From Syntrophomonadaceae bacterium (GTDB lineage Bacteria > Bacillota > Dethiobacteria > DTU022): a DNA stretch of 25,490 bases. How positions within the stretch are numbered: position 1 is the first letter of the stretch; the number at the start of each line of letters is the position of its first letter. The position numbers and the translations under genes are program-made. The DNA is taken from assembly GCA_007126465.1 (NCBI GenBank), contig SLBE01000046.1, forward strand, positions 1-25,490, given 5' to 3'. This document shows, piece by piece, positions 1 to 7,036 of this stretch. The notes beneath the pieces are model-generated. The model was not told where the DNA came from and searched no databases. It worked only from the letters and a program-made list of their open reading frames with translations.

Positions 1-38
1 AATGACCAGTATAATGAAAGCAGGATTGATAGCATCAT
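1..38 (-). CDS. chromate transporter, second short subunit (N-terminal fragment)
   Basis: Only the first dozen codons are inside the window, reading MMLSILLSLYWS toward the left edge. An AGGAGG ribosome binding site eight bases before the ATG lies in the end of the upstream gene, and the ATG overlaps that gene's TAA stop by one base, so the two are translationally coupled. Short-chain chromate transporters usually occur as two adjacent genes, each encoding half of the transporter, and the hydrophobic start fits such a partner. The identity rests mostly on this context; the second ATG at 35 is an alternative start. Confidence 0.5.
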   Translation of the reverse strand, partial: MMLSILLSLYWS

Positions 39-604
39 TAAAAATACCTCCTGCTTAATATTAGTCCGGCCAGCCCGCCCAGAAGCAGGATCAAAATAGG
101 GTGAGCCTGGGAAACAATAGCTATTACCAGCAGGATTGCACAGAGGATTATCGCACTCCAGCCCTGCAGTATTTCGCGCCCCATTTTAATGGCAGCAGCT
201 GCAATCAGGGCAACAACAGCGGGTCTGAGTCCATAAAAAACAGCCTGGACATATTCATTGTGTCTTACTACGGGATATATAAAAGCGGCAATAATCAAAA
301 GAATTATAACGGAAGGTGCAGTGACACCAAGAGCTCCGACAAGCCCACCTACGGTACCGCGCAGGCGAATTCCGATTTGAATAGCACTGTTTAGAGCCAG
401 TTGCCCGGGCATACCCTGGGTGATAATTAAAATATCGGCAAAATCTCTCTGGGTTACCCATTTTTTGTTTTCCACTACTTCCTGCTGGATCACGGGAAGG
501 ATAGCGTATCCGCCACCAAAAGTAAAAGCGCCCACCTTGAAAAATGTGAGCAGAATTGACCAGAGTGATTCGGTTTTTGCATTAATTTCAGGCTGGGGTG
601 CCAA
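38..604 (-). CDS. chromate transporter, short-chain CHR family subunit
   Basis: A 188-residue inner membrane protein of the CHR (ChrA half) family, proposed to export chromate or a related oxyanion together with its partner. The N-terminal part carries the family's FFKVGAFTFGGGYAILP signature at about residues 21-37 and a W-TQRDFAD stretch followed by a QGMPGQLALN segment. The rest is a series of hydrophobic helices and the protein ends in a short basic tail. The best start is TTG at 604, with a weak GAGG eight bases upstream; no ATG or GTG occurs between it and the preceding in-frame stop. It lies about 30 bp downstream of the MarR-type gene on the same strand and is probably co-transcribed with it. 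The true substrate is not shown by the sequence. Confidence 0.85.
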   Translation of the reverse strand: MAPQPEINAKTESLWSILLTFFKVGAFTFGGGYAILPVIQQEVVENKKWVTQRDFADILIITQGMPGQLALNSAIQIGIRLRGTVGGLVGALGVTAPSVIILLIIAAFIYPVVRHNEYVQAVFYGLRPAVVALIAAAAIKMGREILQGWSAIILCAILLVIAIVSQAHPILILLLGGLAGLILSRRYF

Positions 605-635
605 TGATTGGGCCTCGCTTTCAGCGAAGTGTGGT

Positions 636-1133
636 TTATTCTGTCTCGGAGTCTTTTAAATAATTAATCGGGCCTGCCGTGTCTTCTGAGTCTTCAAAAA
701 CCCTCATAACTGCCTGCAAAGAAACTACCAGGTTTTCCCTTTCAGTTTCGTCCAGGCGTTGTGCCAGGTTGTTAAAGCGGTGTGACCTTCTTTCAAAAAC
801 CAGGCGTGAGAGCTGTCTGCCGTAAGAGGTTAGGGCTACGCGGACAATACGGCGATCATTTTCATCACCGCGCCTTTTAACCAGGTTCAAATTAACCAGC
901 CGGTTGACCAGGCGCGTGGCGGCACTTTCAGCCAGGTATATTTCCTGGCTCAGCTTGCCCATCGTCAGGTCATCGTGGAAATATAAAACCAGCAAAGCAT
1001 TGATCTGGCTGGGTGTAATGCCCAGGCCGGTCAATTCACGGCTTTCTTCAGCGTTCAGGTAATGCATCAGCTTGGGGAATATTGCCTGGATTGCTGCGGT
1101 AAATTTTTCGGCATCGCGATATTCGCTACTCAT
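636..1133 (-). CDS. MarR-family transcriptional regulator
   Basis: A 165-residue winged helix-turn-helix protein of MarR size and layout. A helical N-terminal dimerisation part is followed by the DNA-binding core: ITPSQINALLVLY, then TMGKLSQEIYLAESAATRLV (recognition helix region) and the wing with DENDRRIVRVALT, the typical MarR D-x-R-D/N-x-R-R pattern. A C-terminal helix completes the dimer interface. The start chosen is ATG at 1133 because AAGGAG lies seven bases before it; a TTG 21 bases upstream would put that site inside the gene. It is divergent from the Memo-like gene and upstream of the chromate transporter pair, which it probably controls. The perfect inverted repeat in its promoter suggests autorepression. 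The ligand is unknown. Confidence 0.88.
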   Translation of the reverse strand: MSSEYRDAEKFTAAIQAIFPKLMHYLNAEESRELTGLGITPSQINALLVLYFHDDLTMGKLSQEIYLAESAATRLVNRLVNLNLVKRRGDENDRRIVRVALTSYGRQLSRLVFERRSHRFNNLAQRLDETERENLVVSLQAVMRVFEDSEDTAGPINYLKDSETE

Positions 1134-1176
1134 GTTGCGGCTCCTTCTATTCAATTTGGTTTCCGTATGCCTGTAA

Positions 1177-1204
1177 TATATAAATAGATTAGGCTATTTA
1201 TATA
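1177..1204. promoter_or_regulatory. perfect 11-bp inverted repeat, probable MarR operator
   Basis: TATATAAATAG (1177-1187) and CTATTTATATA (1194-1204) are exact reverse complements separated by six bases. MarR dimers bind palindromes of this size, and the site overlaps the -10 and spacer of the regulator's own promoter. It ends about 23 bp before the -35 of the divergent promoter, so it might also affect that one. No binding data are available; the assignment is inferred from symmetry and position. Confidence 0.6.
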
Positions 1205-1214
1205 AAGCTGTCAA
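1186..1214 (-). promoter_or_regulatory. sigma-A-like promoter for the marR-chromate transporter unit
   Basis: On the minus strand a perfect TTGACA (1209-1214) is followed after 17 bases by TAATCT (1186-1191), a weak -10. The spacer and -10 are covered by the palindrome at 1177-1204, so a bound regulator would block RNA polymerase. Confidence 0.55.
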
Positions 1215-1226
1215 GCTGGGGAGCAA

Positions 1227-1255
1227 TTGTTTATGACTTAACGTTTTGTTATAAT
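1227..1255 (+). promoter_or_regulatory. sigma-A-like promoter for the AmmeMemoRadiSam genes
   Basis: TTGTTT (1227-1232), a 17-base spacer and a perfect TATAAT (1250-1255) predict a transcript starting near 1262, giving a leader of about 90 bases before the first gene. Confidence 0.6.
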
Positions 1256-1284
1256 TTGATATATAAGGATTGAAAAAGAATTAA

Positions 1285-1335
1285 AGGCCGAAGCTCAGGC
1301 GGCCTGATTTATGTCGCCGTTCGAGCTTAACGGGC
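1285..1335 (+). promoter_or_regulatory. two-hairpin leader with complementary loops
   Basis: Hairpin 1 pairs AGGCCG (1285-1290) with CGGCCT (1300-1305) around a nine-base loop. Hairpin 2 pairs CCGTT (1317-1321) with AACGG (1329-1333) around a seven-base loop. Loop 1 contains AAGCTC (1291-1296) and loop 2 contains GAGCTT (1323-1328), which are complementary, so a kissing-loop contact is possible. It ends just before the ribosome binding site at 1343-1348. I do not recognise it as a known riboswitch class. Confidence 0.4.
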
Positions 1336-1353
1336 TGAAGGCAGGTGACTTTA

Positions 1354-2172
1354 ATGCTTACAATGATTGGTTTAGCTCCCCATCCGCCCATTATTATTCC
1401 TGAAATCGGCAGGGACAGGCTTGATGAAGCCGAAAAAACTGTTAACGGGATGCAAGAATTAAGCAGGCAAATGAAGGAAGCCGCGCCTGAAGTTTTGCTG
1501 GTAATAACTCCACACGGAAGGATAGTAGCGGAAGGTCCGGCTATTCAAACTGGCGGGGAATTAAAGGGAAATTTTGGACAGTTTGGTTTTCCCGGTATTA
1601 ATGTTTCACTGGAAACAGACAGAGAACTGGTTGACCTGATTGTAGAAGAGTCTGCAAAAGGCCAACTTCAGCCGCTGCTTCTTGCTGATAAAGATCCTCT
1701 CCTCCGCGGGGGAGGCAGCCTGGATCACGGTGCCATGGTTCCCCTATACTACCTGCAGCAGGCAGGCTTAAATATACCCGGAGTCCATATCACTTATAGC
1801 TTTCATCCCCTTGACCAGATTTATGATTTCGGTCGAGCCATTAAAGCAGCAGCAGAAAAGAGGGATAAGAGGGTTGCAGTTCTGGCCAGCGGAGATCTGT
1901 CTCACCGTCTTACACGGGGGGCTCCCGCAGGATATAATCCCCGTGGTGCCGAATTTGACCAGCAGCTGGTCGGATATATTCGTGATGGAGAGGTAGATAA
2001 AATATTGAACTTTGATCAGCAGCTCGCAGAAGAAGCCGGTGAATGCGGCCTGCGCTCCTTTGTAATGGCCCTTGGTATACTTGACGGGGAAAACTTTACT
2101 TCAGAGGTCATCTCTTATGAAGGACCTTTCGGTGTTGGCTATCTTGTTGCCACGCTTAAACCTTTAAAGTAG
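1354..2172 (+). CDS. amrB: AmmeMemoRadiSam system protein B (Memo-like, LigB-fold)
   Basis: A 272-residue protein of the Memo / class III extradiol dioxygenase (LigB) fold. Conserved histidine-bearing segments of the family are visible: APHPPIIIPEIG near the N-terminus, ITPHGRI, LDHGAMVPLYYL in the middle and ASGDLSHRL in the second half; such histidines sit in the dioxygenase metal pocket. The ATG at 1354 is chosen because AGGTGA lies six bases upstream; a GTG at 1345 overlaps that site. It is the first of three consecutive genes (Memo-like, AMMECR1, radical SAM) that recur together in bacteria and archaea. The trio is probably an enzyme system, but its reaction is, as far as I know, not settled. 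The protein has no signal peptide and should be cytosolic. Confidence 0.88.
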   Translation: MLTMIGLAPHPPIIIPEIGRDRLDEAEKTVNGMQELSRQMKEAAPEVLLVITPHGRIVAEGPAIQTGGELKGNFGQFGFPGINVSLETDRELVDLIVEESAKGQLQPLLLADKDPLLRGGGSLDHGAMVPLYYLQQAGLNIPGVHITYSFHPLDQIYDFGRAIKAAAEKRDKRVAVLASGDLSHRLTRGAPAGYNPRGAEFDQQLVGYIRDGEVDKILNFDQQLAEEAGECGLRSFVMALGILDGENFTSEVISYEGPFGVGYLVATLKPLK

Positions 2173-2243
2173 AAGAATTATATACTACTAAACCATACTC
2201 TTTTGCTTTGGCCTGCAGGCATTGATATGAAGAGGTGATTGAA

Positions 2244-2777
2244 GTGAATAGATCTGGAGACAATCTAAATCCTGCAATTTTAGCCAGGAGAGCACTTGAA
2301 TTTTACCTGAAGGAAGGTTCCCTGCCGGAAATACCCGGCAGCCTTCCGGCTGAGTACTACAGCAGGGCAGGAGTATTTGTTTCTTTAAAGAAAGATGACC
2401 AATTGCGCGGCTGTATCGGAACGGTAGAGCCGGTCCGTGACAACCTTGCCGAAGAAATTGCGTTCAACGCTGTTAGCGCTGCAGTGCGGGATCCGCGCTT
2501 TACTCCGGTAGATATAGAAGAGCTTCCTTCACTTTCTGTGACTGTGGATGTTTTAGGCCCGATGGAGCGAATCAGCAGCGAAGATGAGCTTGATCCTCAA
2601 CAGTATGGAGTGCTGGTGCGCAGTGGTTCGCGCAGCGGGTTGCTGCTGCCGAATCTTGAAGGTGTTAATACAGTAAAAGAACAGCTTGATATCGCCCGAC
2701 GTAAAGCTGGTATTATGCCCGGTCAAAAGGCGAATTTATACCGTTTTAAAGTCACCCGCTACGGGGAAGGCGATTAA
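2244..2777 (+). CDS. amrA: AmmeMemoRadiSam system protein A (AMMECR1 family)
   Basis: A 177-residue AMMECR1-domain protein. The diagnostic segment LRGCIGTVEPV is present with the family's LRGCIGT core and an invariant cysteine. It is followed by the helix NAVSAAVRDPRF and by the IEELPSLSVTVDVL strand typical of the fold. The C-terminal part (GVLVRSGSRSGLLLPNLEGV) matches the family's GLLLP element. GTG at 2244 is preferred since AGAGGTGA lies just upstream; an in-frame GTG at 2235 is part of that site. The gap to the Memo-like gene is 71 bases without a terminator, and the radical SAM gene follows 28 bases later, so the three are probably one transcript. The human homologue is linked to a disease region, but no biochemical role is certain. 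Confidence 0.9.
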   Translation: MNRSGDNLNPAILARRALEFYLKEGSLPEIPGSLPAEYYSRAGVFVSLKKDDQLRGCIGTVEPVRDNLAEEIAFNAVSAAVRDPRFTPVDIEELPSLSVTVDVLGPMERISSEDELDPQQYGVLVRSGSRSGLLLPNLEGVNTVKEQLDIARRKAGIMPGQKANLYRFKVTRYGEGD

Positions 2778-2805
2778 GTTTAAAGATAAATAGGAGCTGG
2801 TTTAA

Positions 2806-3822
2806 GTGCATAAAGCCCTTTACTATGATAAGGAAAATAGCAAAATCCACTGCCGGCTCTGTCCCCGTAATTGCCTCTTGCAGGAAGGTCAGACCGGAAC
2901 ATGTGGAGTGCGCACTGTAGAGCAGGGCGAACTATACACTGCGAATTACGGAAAGCTGGCAGCGGCTAACTGGGATCCCGTTGAGAAAAAACCCCTTTAT
3001 CATTTTCACCCCGGCCGGCCGATTTTATCCCTGGGGACGTTTGGCTGCAATTTTCTCTGTTCCTTTTGCCAGAACTGGTCATTGGCCCGTGGTAATCCTT
3101 CACAGGCGGTTGATACAGTTGAACCGGAAGATGTTCTGGCCATGCTGGATAAAGCCGGTGGCCCCGAAAAAGTGCTTGGTGTTGCCTATACTTATAATGA
3201 ACCGGTAATCTGGTATGAGTTTGTTTTTGACACAGCCCGTCTTTTAAACGAAAAGGGGTACAGTAACGTTCTGGTTACCAATGGTTATATACAAAAGGAG
3301 CCGCTGCAGGATTTACTTCCCTATATCGATGCCATGAATATTGATGTCAAGGCATTCAGTGATCATTTTTATCGGGAATACTGCCGCGGCTCGAGGAAGC
3401 CTGTTATAGAAACAGTGGAAGCAGCAGTTAAAGAGTGCCATATTGAAATTACCTGTCTTCTCATACCGACCTTAAATGACAGAGAGGAAGAACAGGAAGC
3501 ACTGGTATCCTGGCTGGGAAGTCTTAGCCCGGACATAGTTCTGCATTACTCACGCTACTTCCCGCAGTACAAAATGGATTTACCGGCCACTCCGGTTAAG
3601 GTAATGGAAGAAGCTAAAAAGAGAGCGGAGAAGCATTTGAACTATGTTTACCTCGGAAATGTTAATCTACCTGGTTCAGCTGACACTAATTGCCCGTACT
3701 GCGGCAATCTCCTGGTAAATCGAAGTGGTTACCAGGCTGAAATAACCGGCCTGACCGGTGATTCCAGGTGTAATAACTGTGGCGGTATTATAAGTATTAT
3801 ATTACCGCAACCTTTATGTTAA
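2806..3822 (+). CDS. amrS: AmmeMemoRadiSam system radical SAM enzyme
   Basis: A 338-residue radical SAM protein related to pyruvate-formate-lyase activating enzymes. The cluster-binding motif CNFLCSFC supplies C81, C85 and C88 for a 4Fe-4S cluster that would cleave S-adenosylmethionine. An N-terminal cysteine group (C16, C19, C23, C33; CRLCPRNC) resembles the extra cysteines of this subfamily. Near the C-terminus CPYC and CNNC form a zinc-ribbon-like pair. The middle carries GVAYTYNEPVIWYEF and the strand AMNIDVKAF of the partial TIM barrel. The start is GTG with TAGGAG nine bases upstream. It closes the trio with AmrB and AmrA; no terminator is obvious after it and a new promoter candidate lies before cdaA. 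Confidence 0.92.
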   Translation: MHKALYYDKENSKIHCRLCPRNCLLQEGQTGTCGVRTVEQGELYTANYGKLAAANWDPVEKKPLYHFHPGRPILSLGTFGCNFLCSFCQNWSLARGNPSQAVDTVEPEDVLAMLDKAGGPEKVLGVAYTYNEPVIWYEFVFDTARLLNEKGYSNVLVTNGYIQKEPLQDLLPYIDAMNIDVKAFSDHFYREYCRGSRKPVIETVEAAVKECHIEITCLLIPTLNDREEEQEALVSWLGSLSPDIVLHYSRYFPQYKMDLPATPVKVMEEAKKRAEKHLNYVYLGNVNLPGSADTNCPYCGNLLVNRSGYQAEITGLTGDSRCNNCGGIISIILPQPLC

Positions 3823-3835
3823 CTTTGTAGAAGAG

Positions 3836-3865
3836 TTGCAGGTATTTGCTTCATAAAAATAGAAT
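3836..3865 (+). promoter_or_regulatory. possible promoter for the cdaA operon
   Basis: TTGCAG (3836-3841), an 18-base spacer and TAGAAT (3860-3865, one mismatch to TATAAT) lie in the 110-base gap between the radical SAM gene and cdaA. The -35 is weak, so transcription may also continue from upstream. Confidence 0.4.
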
Positions 3866-3932
3866 ATAGTTTTAGGCTCTTAAAGAAAACTTCTTAGAAG
3901 CCGTAAACTTTAAAAAGAGGGTTCTGTAGAAA

Positions 3933-4766
3933 GTGGCAATATTGGAAAGAATCATTGCAGCAATTCTTCAGGTCGATGTCGAATGGCTTGATATCGTTGA
4001 TATCGCTATTATATCCTACGTTATTTACCGCCTGATACTGCTTATCCGCGGAACCCGGGCCGAGCAGCTTGTTAAAGGGCTAATTGTGCTGTTACTGGCC
4101 ACGGTAATAAGCGATCAGGTCGGGCTTGATACTCTTCATTGGACACTTCGCCAGACAATGACCGTTGGTTTAATTGCTATCCCCATTGTCCTGCAGCCTG
4201 AACTGCGCAGGGCCCTGGAGCATCTAGGCCGAGGGAAAATTTTTCAGTCAACCTATTTCAGCACGAGCAGCCAGGATTTTGATAATATGCTTGACGAGCT
4301 TACCAAGGCCATTTCCGTTTTGGTGAAAAAGCGGATAGGGGCCCTGATTGTAATGGAGCGCAGCACGGGTTTAAAGGAATTTGCCGATACAGGTATTGAG
4401 GTAAATGGTCAAGTAACTGCTGAGCTACTGGTAAATATTTTCTTCCCCCGCAGCCCCCTGCATGACGGTGCGGTGATTATCCAGGGGAATCAGATTGCTG
4501 CAGCCGGATGTTATCTGCCTATGACTGAAGACCCAAACCTGAGTAAGGAACTGGGTACCAGGCATCGTGCCGGAATCGGTATTACAGAGCACTCGGATGC
4601 CCTGGCTATTATTGTTTCTGAGGAAACCGGTATTATTTCGGTTGCCAATGATGGAGTTCTTTCCCGCTATCTTGATGAGAAAAAATTGCGCAACCTGCTT
4701 GTAGAAGAATGTTCACCCGAGCGCAGCGACGGGTTTAGCCTGTGGTCCTGGAGGAGTAATAAATAA
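3933..4766 (+). CDS. cdaA: diadenylate cyclase CdaA (c-di-AMP synthase)
   Basis: A 277-residue membrane-anchored enzyme that condenses two ATP into cyclic di-AMP, the essential second messenger for potassium, osmotic and cell wall control in Firmicutes. Three N-terminal membrane segments (about 20-36, 46-62 and 75-90) are followed by a short linker and the DAC domain. Both catalytic motifs are intact: DGA at 178-180 (SPLHDGAVII) and RHR at 210-212 (GTRHRAGIG). The length is normal for CdaA. The start is GTG with AAGAGGG upstream at a slightly long spacing. The stop lies two bases before the cdaR start, and the order cdaA-cdaR-glmM is the conserved one. Confidence 0.95.
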   Translation: MAILERIIAAILQVDVEWLDIVDIAIISYVIYRLILLIRGTRAEQLVKGLIVLLLATVISDQVGLDTLHWTLRQTMTVGLIAIPIVLQPELRRALEHLGRGKIFQSTYFSTSSQDFDNMLDELTKAISVLVKKRIGALIVMERSTGLKEFADTGIEVNGQVTAELLVNIFFPRSPLHDGAVIIQGNQIAAAGCYLPMTEDPNLSKELGTRHRAGIGITEHSDALAIIVSEETGIISVANDGVLSRYLDEKKLRNLLVEECSPERSDGFSLWSWRSNK

Positions 4767-4768
4767 TT

Positions 4769-5500
4769 ATGGAAAGTTTTTTCCGCAGTAATAAATTTGT
4801 AATGGCCGTAGCAATATTTATGGCAGTAATAATGTGGCTTTTTGTCACCGGTGACAAGATTGCCCGCACTACACCTCAGCGTGAAATTTGGCGGGATGTT
4901 CCCCTCCAGGTGGAAAACCTCAGCCAGGATTACGTGGTAATTGACATTATTGAGACAGTAGATGTTACCATTGAAGGGCTCTCCGATGACTTTGAAGGCC
5001 TCACCATGCAGGAAATTGAAGTTTATGTTGACCTGGCCGATAAAGGTTCCGGAAACCACCTGGTCAGGGTCCAGGGTAATGTGCCCAGTGGTTTAAGCAT
5101 TGTTTTGATCGAACCAGAACAGGTCCGGGTAAGCCTGGAAGCCTATTATTCAGAGGATTTTGAAGTAGAAGTAAATATGATTGGAGAGCCCGCTGAAGGA
5201 TGGGAAATTGATGAGTATGAAGTCATTCCGGAAGATGTTTTAATTGGTGCCCCGGAAAGCATTTTTGAACAGGTTGATCGGGTTGTTGCTTTAGTTGATG
5301 TAACCGGAATGAGATTAATAGAAAGCGTGGAGCTATCACCGGTGGTTTACGATATCGACGGTAACCGGGTCAATGACCTGGTGATGGATCCATCACTGGT
5401 GACGGTTAGGTTGGAGTTTTCACGAATCACAGAGCCTGAGCCTGAACCGGAAGAAAATGAAGAAATTACAGAAGGTAATAATTCAGAGGAATCTAACTAA
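4769..5500 (+). CDS. cdaR: CdaR, YbbR-domain regulator of CdaA
   Basis: A 243-residue protein with one N-terminal membrane helix (about residues 10-27, VMAVAIFMAVIMWLFV) and an extracytoplasmic part made of YbbR repeats (strand-rich units such as VTIEGLSDDFEGL and the later EDVLIGAPESIFEQVDRV). It ends in a highly acidic tail rich in Glu and Pro. CdaR binds and modulates CdaA in characterised Firmicutes. The start ATG has GGAGGAG upstream, lying inside the end of cdaA, so translation is coupled. It is shorter than the four-repeat Bacillus protein, with room for about two or three repeats. glmM follows 29 bases later. Confidence 0.9.
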   Translation: MESFFRSNKFVMAVAIFMAVIMWLFVTGDKIARTTPQREIWRDVPLQVENLSQDYVVIDIIETVDVTIEGLSDDFEGLTMQEIEVYVDLADKGSGNHLVRVQGNVPSGLSIVLIEPEQVRVSLEAYYSEDFEVEVNMIGEPAEGWEIDEYEVIPEDVLIGAPESIFEQVDRVVALVDVTGMRLIESVELSPVVYDIDGNRVNDLVMDPSLVTVRLEFSRITEPEPEPEENEEITEGNNSEESN

Positions 5501-5529
5501 CTATAACCAGTGAAACAGGAGGTTTGTCT

Positions 5530-6870
5530 TTGGGAAAACTATTTGGAACTGACGGAATCAGAGGGGTGGCAAACCGTGATTTAACCCCTGAACTTTTTTT
5601 TAGGATTGGCAGAATTGCAGCCTGGATGCTGGGCCGGAAACATAAAAAACCGGTATTTGTTATAGGGCGTGACACCCGTCTTTCCGGTCCCATGCTTGAA
5701 GGGTCGCTTACCGCGGGAATAACCTCTGCAGGTGGGGAGGTAAAGCTGCTTGGGATAGTCTCAACTCCTGCCATTGCTTACCTGACTGCCAACCTGAATA
5801 TTGCTGCGGGGATGGTAATATCCGCCTCACATAACCCCATTGAAGACAATGGCTTAAAAATATTTGACAGCAGGGGTTTCAAACTGCCCGATCAGATGGA
5901 ATCAGAAATTGAAAACTATTACTTTCAGGGTCTTGATGAGCTGCCGCGGCCTGAAGGTCAGAAGGTGGGACAGGCCTACCCGGACGATGCAGCGTTGGAG
6001 CAGTATTTAAAACACTTAAAAGTAAATTCTGCCAGGTTAGACGGGATGAAACTGGTCATCGACTGTGCCCACGGTGCCGTATGTAGGGTGGCAGGGCGGC
6101 TGTTAAGTGAACTTGGCGCTGATGTTAAGATGCTCCACGATGAACCGGACGGCACTTTGATTAATGTAAACTGCGGGGCTACTGATACTGCCGATTTGCA
6201 GAGAGAAGTCGTTAAGCAGGGGGCGGTGGCAGGGCTTGCCTTTGATGGTGATGCCGATCGCCTGATTGCCGTGGATGAAAAAGGCAGTGAAGTTGACGGA
6301 GATGCAATCATGTCGATCTGTGCTGTCGATATGGCCCAAAAAGGTGAATTGAAAAAAGATACCCTTGTTGCCACAGTTATGAGTAACGGCGGGCTTGATA
6401 TTCTTGCTGAAAAGCACGGCCTAAAAGTAGAGAGGACAGCAGTAGGCGACCGCTATGTTTTGGAAAAGCTCGTTTCAGGTGGCTATAACCTGGGCGGTGA
6501 ACAATCCGGACACATTATTTTTTCCGATCACGCCACCACCGGTGACGGCTTACTTACTGCCCTGCAGCTTCTAAAAGTAATGAAGGAAGATGAAAAGCCC
6601 TTATCAGAGTTGGCAGCCCGCCTGGAACGTCTCCCTCAGGTCCTGGTCAATCAGAAAGTAGAAACCAGGGATGGATGGGCTGAAAAACCTCGAATAACAG
6701 GGGCAATCAGAAAAATAGAAGACGAGCTGGGCAAACATGGTCGGATTCTGGTGCGGCCTTCCGGAACTGAAGCTAAAATAAGAGTAATGATTGAAGCACC
6801 TCTCGATAAAGAGGCCCTGCTCGAGCATGCAGAATCCCTGGCAGAAATCATCAGGGAAGAGCAGAGCTGA
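5530..6870 (+). CDS. glmM: phosphoglucosamine mutase GlmM
   Basis: A 446-residue alpha-D-phosphohexomutase that interconverts glucosamine-6-phosphate and glucosamine-1-phosphate on the way to UDP-GlcNAc. The phosphoserine loop ISASHNP places the catalytic serine at residue 100. The metal-binding DGDADR loop lies in the middle, the sugar-binding GGEQSGH follows, and the C-terminal phosphate-binding RPSGTEAKIRVM is complete. The start is TTG at 5530, seven bases after AGGAGG, giving MGKLFGTDGIRGVAN as in other GlmM proteins; a TTG at 5524 would sit only one base after the site. Cytosolic. Its position after cdaA-cdaR fits the known control of GlmM by c-di-AMP synthase partners. Confidence 0.96.
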   Translation: MGKLFGTDGIRGVANRDLTPELFFRIGRIAAWMLGRKHKKPVFVIGRDTRLSGPMLEGSLTAGITSAGGEVKLLGIVSTPAIAYLTANLNIAAGMVISASHNPIEDNGLKIFDSRGFKLPDQMESEIENYYFQGLDELPRPEGQKVGQAYPDDAALEQYLKHLKVNSARLDGMKLVIDCAHGAVCRVAGRLLSELGADVKMLHDEPDGTLINVNCGATDTADLQREVVKQGAVAGLAFDGDADRLIAVDEKGSEVDGDAIMSICAVDMAQKGELKKDTLVATVMSNGGLDILAEKHGLKVERTAVGDRYVLEKLVSGGYNLGGEQSGHIIFSDHATTGDGLLTALQLLKVMKEDEKPLSELAARLERLPQVLVNQKVETRDGWAEKPRITGAIRKIEDELGKHGRILVRPSGTEAKIRVMIEAPLDKEALLEHAESLAEIIREEQS

Positions 6871-6978
6871 TTACTTAAACATCAAATGCGCAATTTATGT
6901 TGATATGTTACTCCTTGAGCCTGCTTAAGAAAACTGCGCAGTTATAATATATCTATGGTAGCAATGAATATTTGGCGA

Positions 6979-6987
6979 TGTTATAAT
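6979..6987 (+). promoter_or_regulatory. extended -10 promoter upstream of glmS
   Basis: TGTTATAAT is a perfect extended -10 element; the -35 region is weak. It would start transcription about 43 bases before glmS. A second TATAAT at 6943-6948 overlaps a 12-bp perfect palindrome AACTGCGCAGTT (6932-6943) and has no good -35. The gap shows no glmS ribozyme-like sequence. Confidence 0.5.
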
Positions 6988-7036
6988 ACTTGAGGTTGCA
7001 GTTATTATTTCAGTAAATTTATGCGGGGGTCTGAAT

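Noticed and set aside
1285..1335. Guanidine-II or cobalamin riboswitch
   Set aside because: The loops are not ACGR and there is no B12 box; only the two-hairpin outline is similar.
4667..5059. 130-residue minus-strand frame over cdaA-cdaR
   Set aside because: It overlaps two conserved genes on the other strand and has no family features.
5976..6417. Minus-strand open frames inside glmM
   Set aside because: They lie wholly opposite a conserved gene, have no ribosome binding site and resemble no family; the same holds for the other antisense frames in glmS, the EIIC, E2 and enzyme I genes.
6871..7036. glmS ribozyme
   Set aside because: The gap has the right size, but I could not see the conserved core or its purine-rich end; it looks like an ordinary promoter region.
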